This document shows, one piece after another, positions 13,981-14,960 of a DNA stretch of 14,960 nucleotides (its first letter is position 1; each line of letters opens with the position of its first letter). The translations under genes were made by a program, and so were the position numbers. Under the pieces are notes generated by a model, which was not told the origin of the DNA, ran no database searches, and saw only the letters and a program-made list of their open reading frames with translations. Source of the stretch: an uncultured Bacilli bacterium (GTDB lineage Bacteria; Bacillota_I; Bacilli_A; RF39; UBA660); the NCBI GenBank assembly GCA_934095965.1, contig CAKOKR010000028.1, forward strand, positions 1 through 14,960. The letters are read 5' to 3'.

Positions 13981-13998
13981 ATTTTAATATGGTAAAAT
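13970..13998 (+). promoter_or_regulatory. rpsP operon promoter
   Basis: TTGACA (13970-13975), 17-nt spacer, TAAAAT (13993-13998), with an extended TGG at 13990-13992. It precedes the AAAGGAGG ribosome binding site of rpsP (14014-14021). Confidence 0.85.
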
Positions 13999-14028
13999 AA
14001 AATCAGTTAATTTAAAGGAGGAGAGAAT

Positions 14029-14301
14029 ATGGCTGTTAAATTAAGATTAAAAAGAATGGGAGGAAAACAAAAACCTTTCTATCGTATCGTTGCTGCTGAT
14101 TCAAGATTCCCAAGAGATGGAAGATTCATTGAAACAGTTGGAACATATAATCCAATCGCAAAACCTGCAGAAGTTAAAATTGACAAAGAACTTGCTATTA
14201 AATGGTTAAGTAATGGTGCACAACCTACTGATACAGTTAAAGCATTATTCAAAAAAGAAGGAATTTTAAAAGAATTTGCAGATGCTAAAAAGGGTAAATA
14301 A
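14029..14301 (+). CDS. rpsP: 30S ribosomal protein S16
   Basis: S16 binds 16S rRNA in the small subunit body and helps 30S assembly. The 90 aa match the family length. The start MAVKLRLKRMGGKQKPFYRI, then ADSRFPRDGRFIETVGTYNP and the WLSNGAQPTDTV region, are unmistakable. The ribosome binding site AAAGGAGG lies 7 nt before the ATG. It is the first gene of the operon, followed after 2 nt by khpA, the usual Firmicutes rpsP-khpA order. Confidence 0.98.
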   Translation: MAVKLRLKRMGGKQKPFYRIVAADSRFPRDGRFIETVGTYNPIAKPAEVKIDKELAIKWLSNGAQPTDTVKALFKKEGILKEFADAKKGK

Positions 14302-14303
14302 TT

Positions 14304-14549
14304 ATGGATATAGTAAAGTATACAGAATTTTTAGTATCATCTTTAGTAGATGATCCAGAAATGGTTAAAGTTGAAATGTTTGATGAAGACGAAAATACTA
14401 AAATTATTGAAGTAATGGTACCTGAAGATCAAATGAAATATGTAATTGGTAAATCTGGAAAAAATGCCCACGCATTAAGAACATTAATTAATGCTTTTGC
14501 TTATATTCATAAAATGAATAGAGTAAAAATTAATATATCTGCATTTTAA
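14304..14549 (+). CDS. khpA: KH-domain RNA-binding protein KhpA
   Basis: At 81 aa this is the normal size for KhpA/YlqC, a single-KH-domain protein that binds RNA and pairs with KhpB/EloR in several Firmicutes. The GxxG loop is seen in YVIGKSGKNAHALRTLI (about residues 46-62). The position directly after rpsP is conserved. The coding end overlaps the next start by one base (TAATG), indicating translational coupling. Confidence 0.93.
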   Translation: MDIVKYTEFLVSSLVDDPEMVKVEMFDEDENTKIIEVMVPEDQMKYVIGKSGKNAHALRTLINAFAYIHKMNRVKINISAF

Positions 14550-14872
14550 TGAATTATTATTGTTCAGATTCATTTAGATTAAGTCAAAGTGATGCTAATG
14601 AAAAAGTAGCTTCATACCTAAGCAAAGTTATTGATGCTGTAAATATTAGAATAGAAAATTTTGAAAACGATAATCATATTTATGATACAGTATCATACTA
14701 TGGTAAAGATATTGAAAGATTAAGAAGAATAACAAATAGAAATTACTTTGAAATTCTAAAGTTAGCATTACATTCAGAGGGTTTACCAGTAAATTATGTA
14801 AAAAGAATTGAAAGAAACGGAGAAATATCTTATTTATGTTTCTTTGAATTAATTGAAAAAAAAGGAAGATAA
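14549..14872 (+). CDS. Unknown protein of the rpsP-khpA operon
   Basis: I do not recognise this 107-aa protein. It is soluble-looking and Tyr/Asn/Glu-rich, with no membrane segment. It starts on an ATG overlapping the khpA stop by one base, so it is clearly part of the operon. In Bacillus the slot after khpA holds ylqD, followed by rimM and trmD. This product occupies the same slot but I see no convincing YlqD resemblance. A role linked to RNA or ribosome maturation is only a context-based inference. It ends just before the hairpin at 14894-14939. Confidence 0.78.
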   Translation: MNYYCSDSFRLSQSDANEKVASYLSKVIDAVNIRIENFENDNHIYDTVSYYGKDIERLRRITNRNYFEILKLALHSEGLPVNYVKRIERNGEISYLCFFELIEKKGR

Positions 14873-14893
14873 ATTTTTTGAAAATGAAGTGAT

Positions 14894-14940
14894 AAAGTAA
14901 AAGTAGACACATAAAAAGAATGTGATCTACTTTTACTTTT
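14894..14940 (+). terminator. Large hairpin, probable terminator of the rpsP operon
   Basis: AAAGTAAAAGTAGA (14894-14907) pairs perfectly with TCTACTTTTACTTT (14926-14939). Continuing inward, CACAT pairs with ATGTG beyond a single bulged A, leaving a 7-nt loop. That makes 19 pairs in total. The 3' arm is itself T-rich and ends in TTTT at 14937-14940. Confidence 0.65.
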
Positions 14941-14960
14941 GTTATAATTAAATTAAGGAG
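14940..14960 (+). promoter_or_regulatory. Promoter -10 and ribosome binding site of the next gene
   Basis: Extended -10 TGT-TATAAT (14940-14948) lies immediately after the terminator stem, with no good -35 at 17 nt. AAGGAG fills 14955-14960, so a start codon is expected a few bases past the window end. The gene itself is not visible. Confidence 0.55.

Larger units (their letters stand above)
13693..14013. other. Hairpin- and repeat-rich intergenic region upstream of rpsP
   Basis: The region has no established gene. It contains an 8-bp hairpin (13712-13730), a 16-bp inverted repeat (13717-13732 with 13786-13801), a 7-bp hairpin (13745-13764), a 14-nt direct repeat (13776-13789 and 13831-13844), an 11-bp hairpin (13887-13913) and a 12-bp inverted repeat overlapping the rpsP promoter (13949-13980). 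A 22-codon ATG frame (13798-13866) with AAGG 7 nt upstream exists but has no independent support. Confidence 0.75.

Noticed and set aside
1..14960. Mycoplasma genetic code (TGA = Trp)
   Set aside because: TGA ends the lipoprotein gene and the first surface gene at sensible positions, and conserved tryptophans use TGG.

Overview
The window reads as a chromosomal segment from a low-GC (Bacilli/Mollicutes-like) bacterium, probably an uncultured relative of the gut RF39/Mycoplasmatota type. The reasons are the strong A+T bias, AAGGAGG-type ribosome binding sites, TTGACA/TATAAT promoters, a CIRCE operator, a short SMC (976 aa) and a ClpB without its N-domain (700 aa). The last two sizes match what I remember of Mollicutes proteins. 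TGA serves as a stop codon (lipoprotein gene, VR-bearing surface gene), so this is the standard bacterial code and not the Mycoplasma code.

Layout. On the minus strand at the left edge are yidD, a ZnuA-like lipoprotein gene that contains no histidine, and a tRNA-Ser(GCU) cut by the window end, with its own promoter. A divergent region at about 1208-1298 separates these from plus-strand rnc-smc (directly abutting). Then come lemA and a DUF2207-type membrane protein gene, a common pairing. Next is an accessory surface-protein locus (7478-11083) with two tandem paralogues. Both have a SipW-type signal segment and a related TasA/camelysin-like N-terminal domain, but their C-termini are unrelated. 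After a terminator and a CIRCE-controlled promoter comes clpB, then a small unknown gene, a repeat- and hairpin-rich intergenic region, and the rpsP-khpA-(unknown) operon. The window ends at the promoter and ribosome binding site of the next gene.

The most interesting part is the surface locus. The first paralogue ends in a sharply bounded 111-nt block (8942-9052) with only 12 A on the coding strand (about 11%, against roughly 35-40% on either side). T stays at 38% and pyrimidine-ending codons dominate. This is the signature of a variable region written by a diversity-generating retroelement (DGR), where template adenines are randomised. Hairpins follow just after the stop codon, as at known DGR target sites. 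No reverse transcriptase or template repeat is visible here, so the rest of the system would be elsewhere in the genome. The second paralogue carries alternating dockerin-like calcium-binding repeats and InlB-type B-repeats on a related stalk. I infer a surface or fibre display system with interchangeable heads, one of them hypervariable.

Other points worth attention are the histidine-free metal-binding-protein homologue, the unusual start region of yidD, the shortened SMC arms, a perfect 12-bp inverted repeat overlapping the rpsP promoter, and competing hairpins between the small unknown gene and rpsP.
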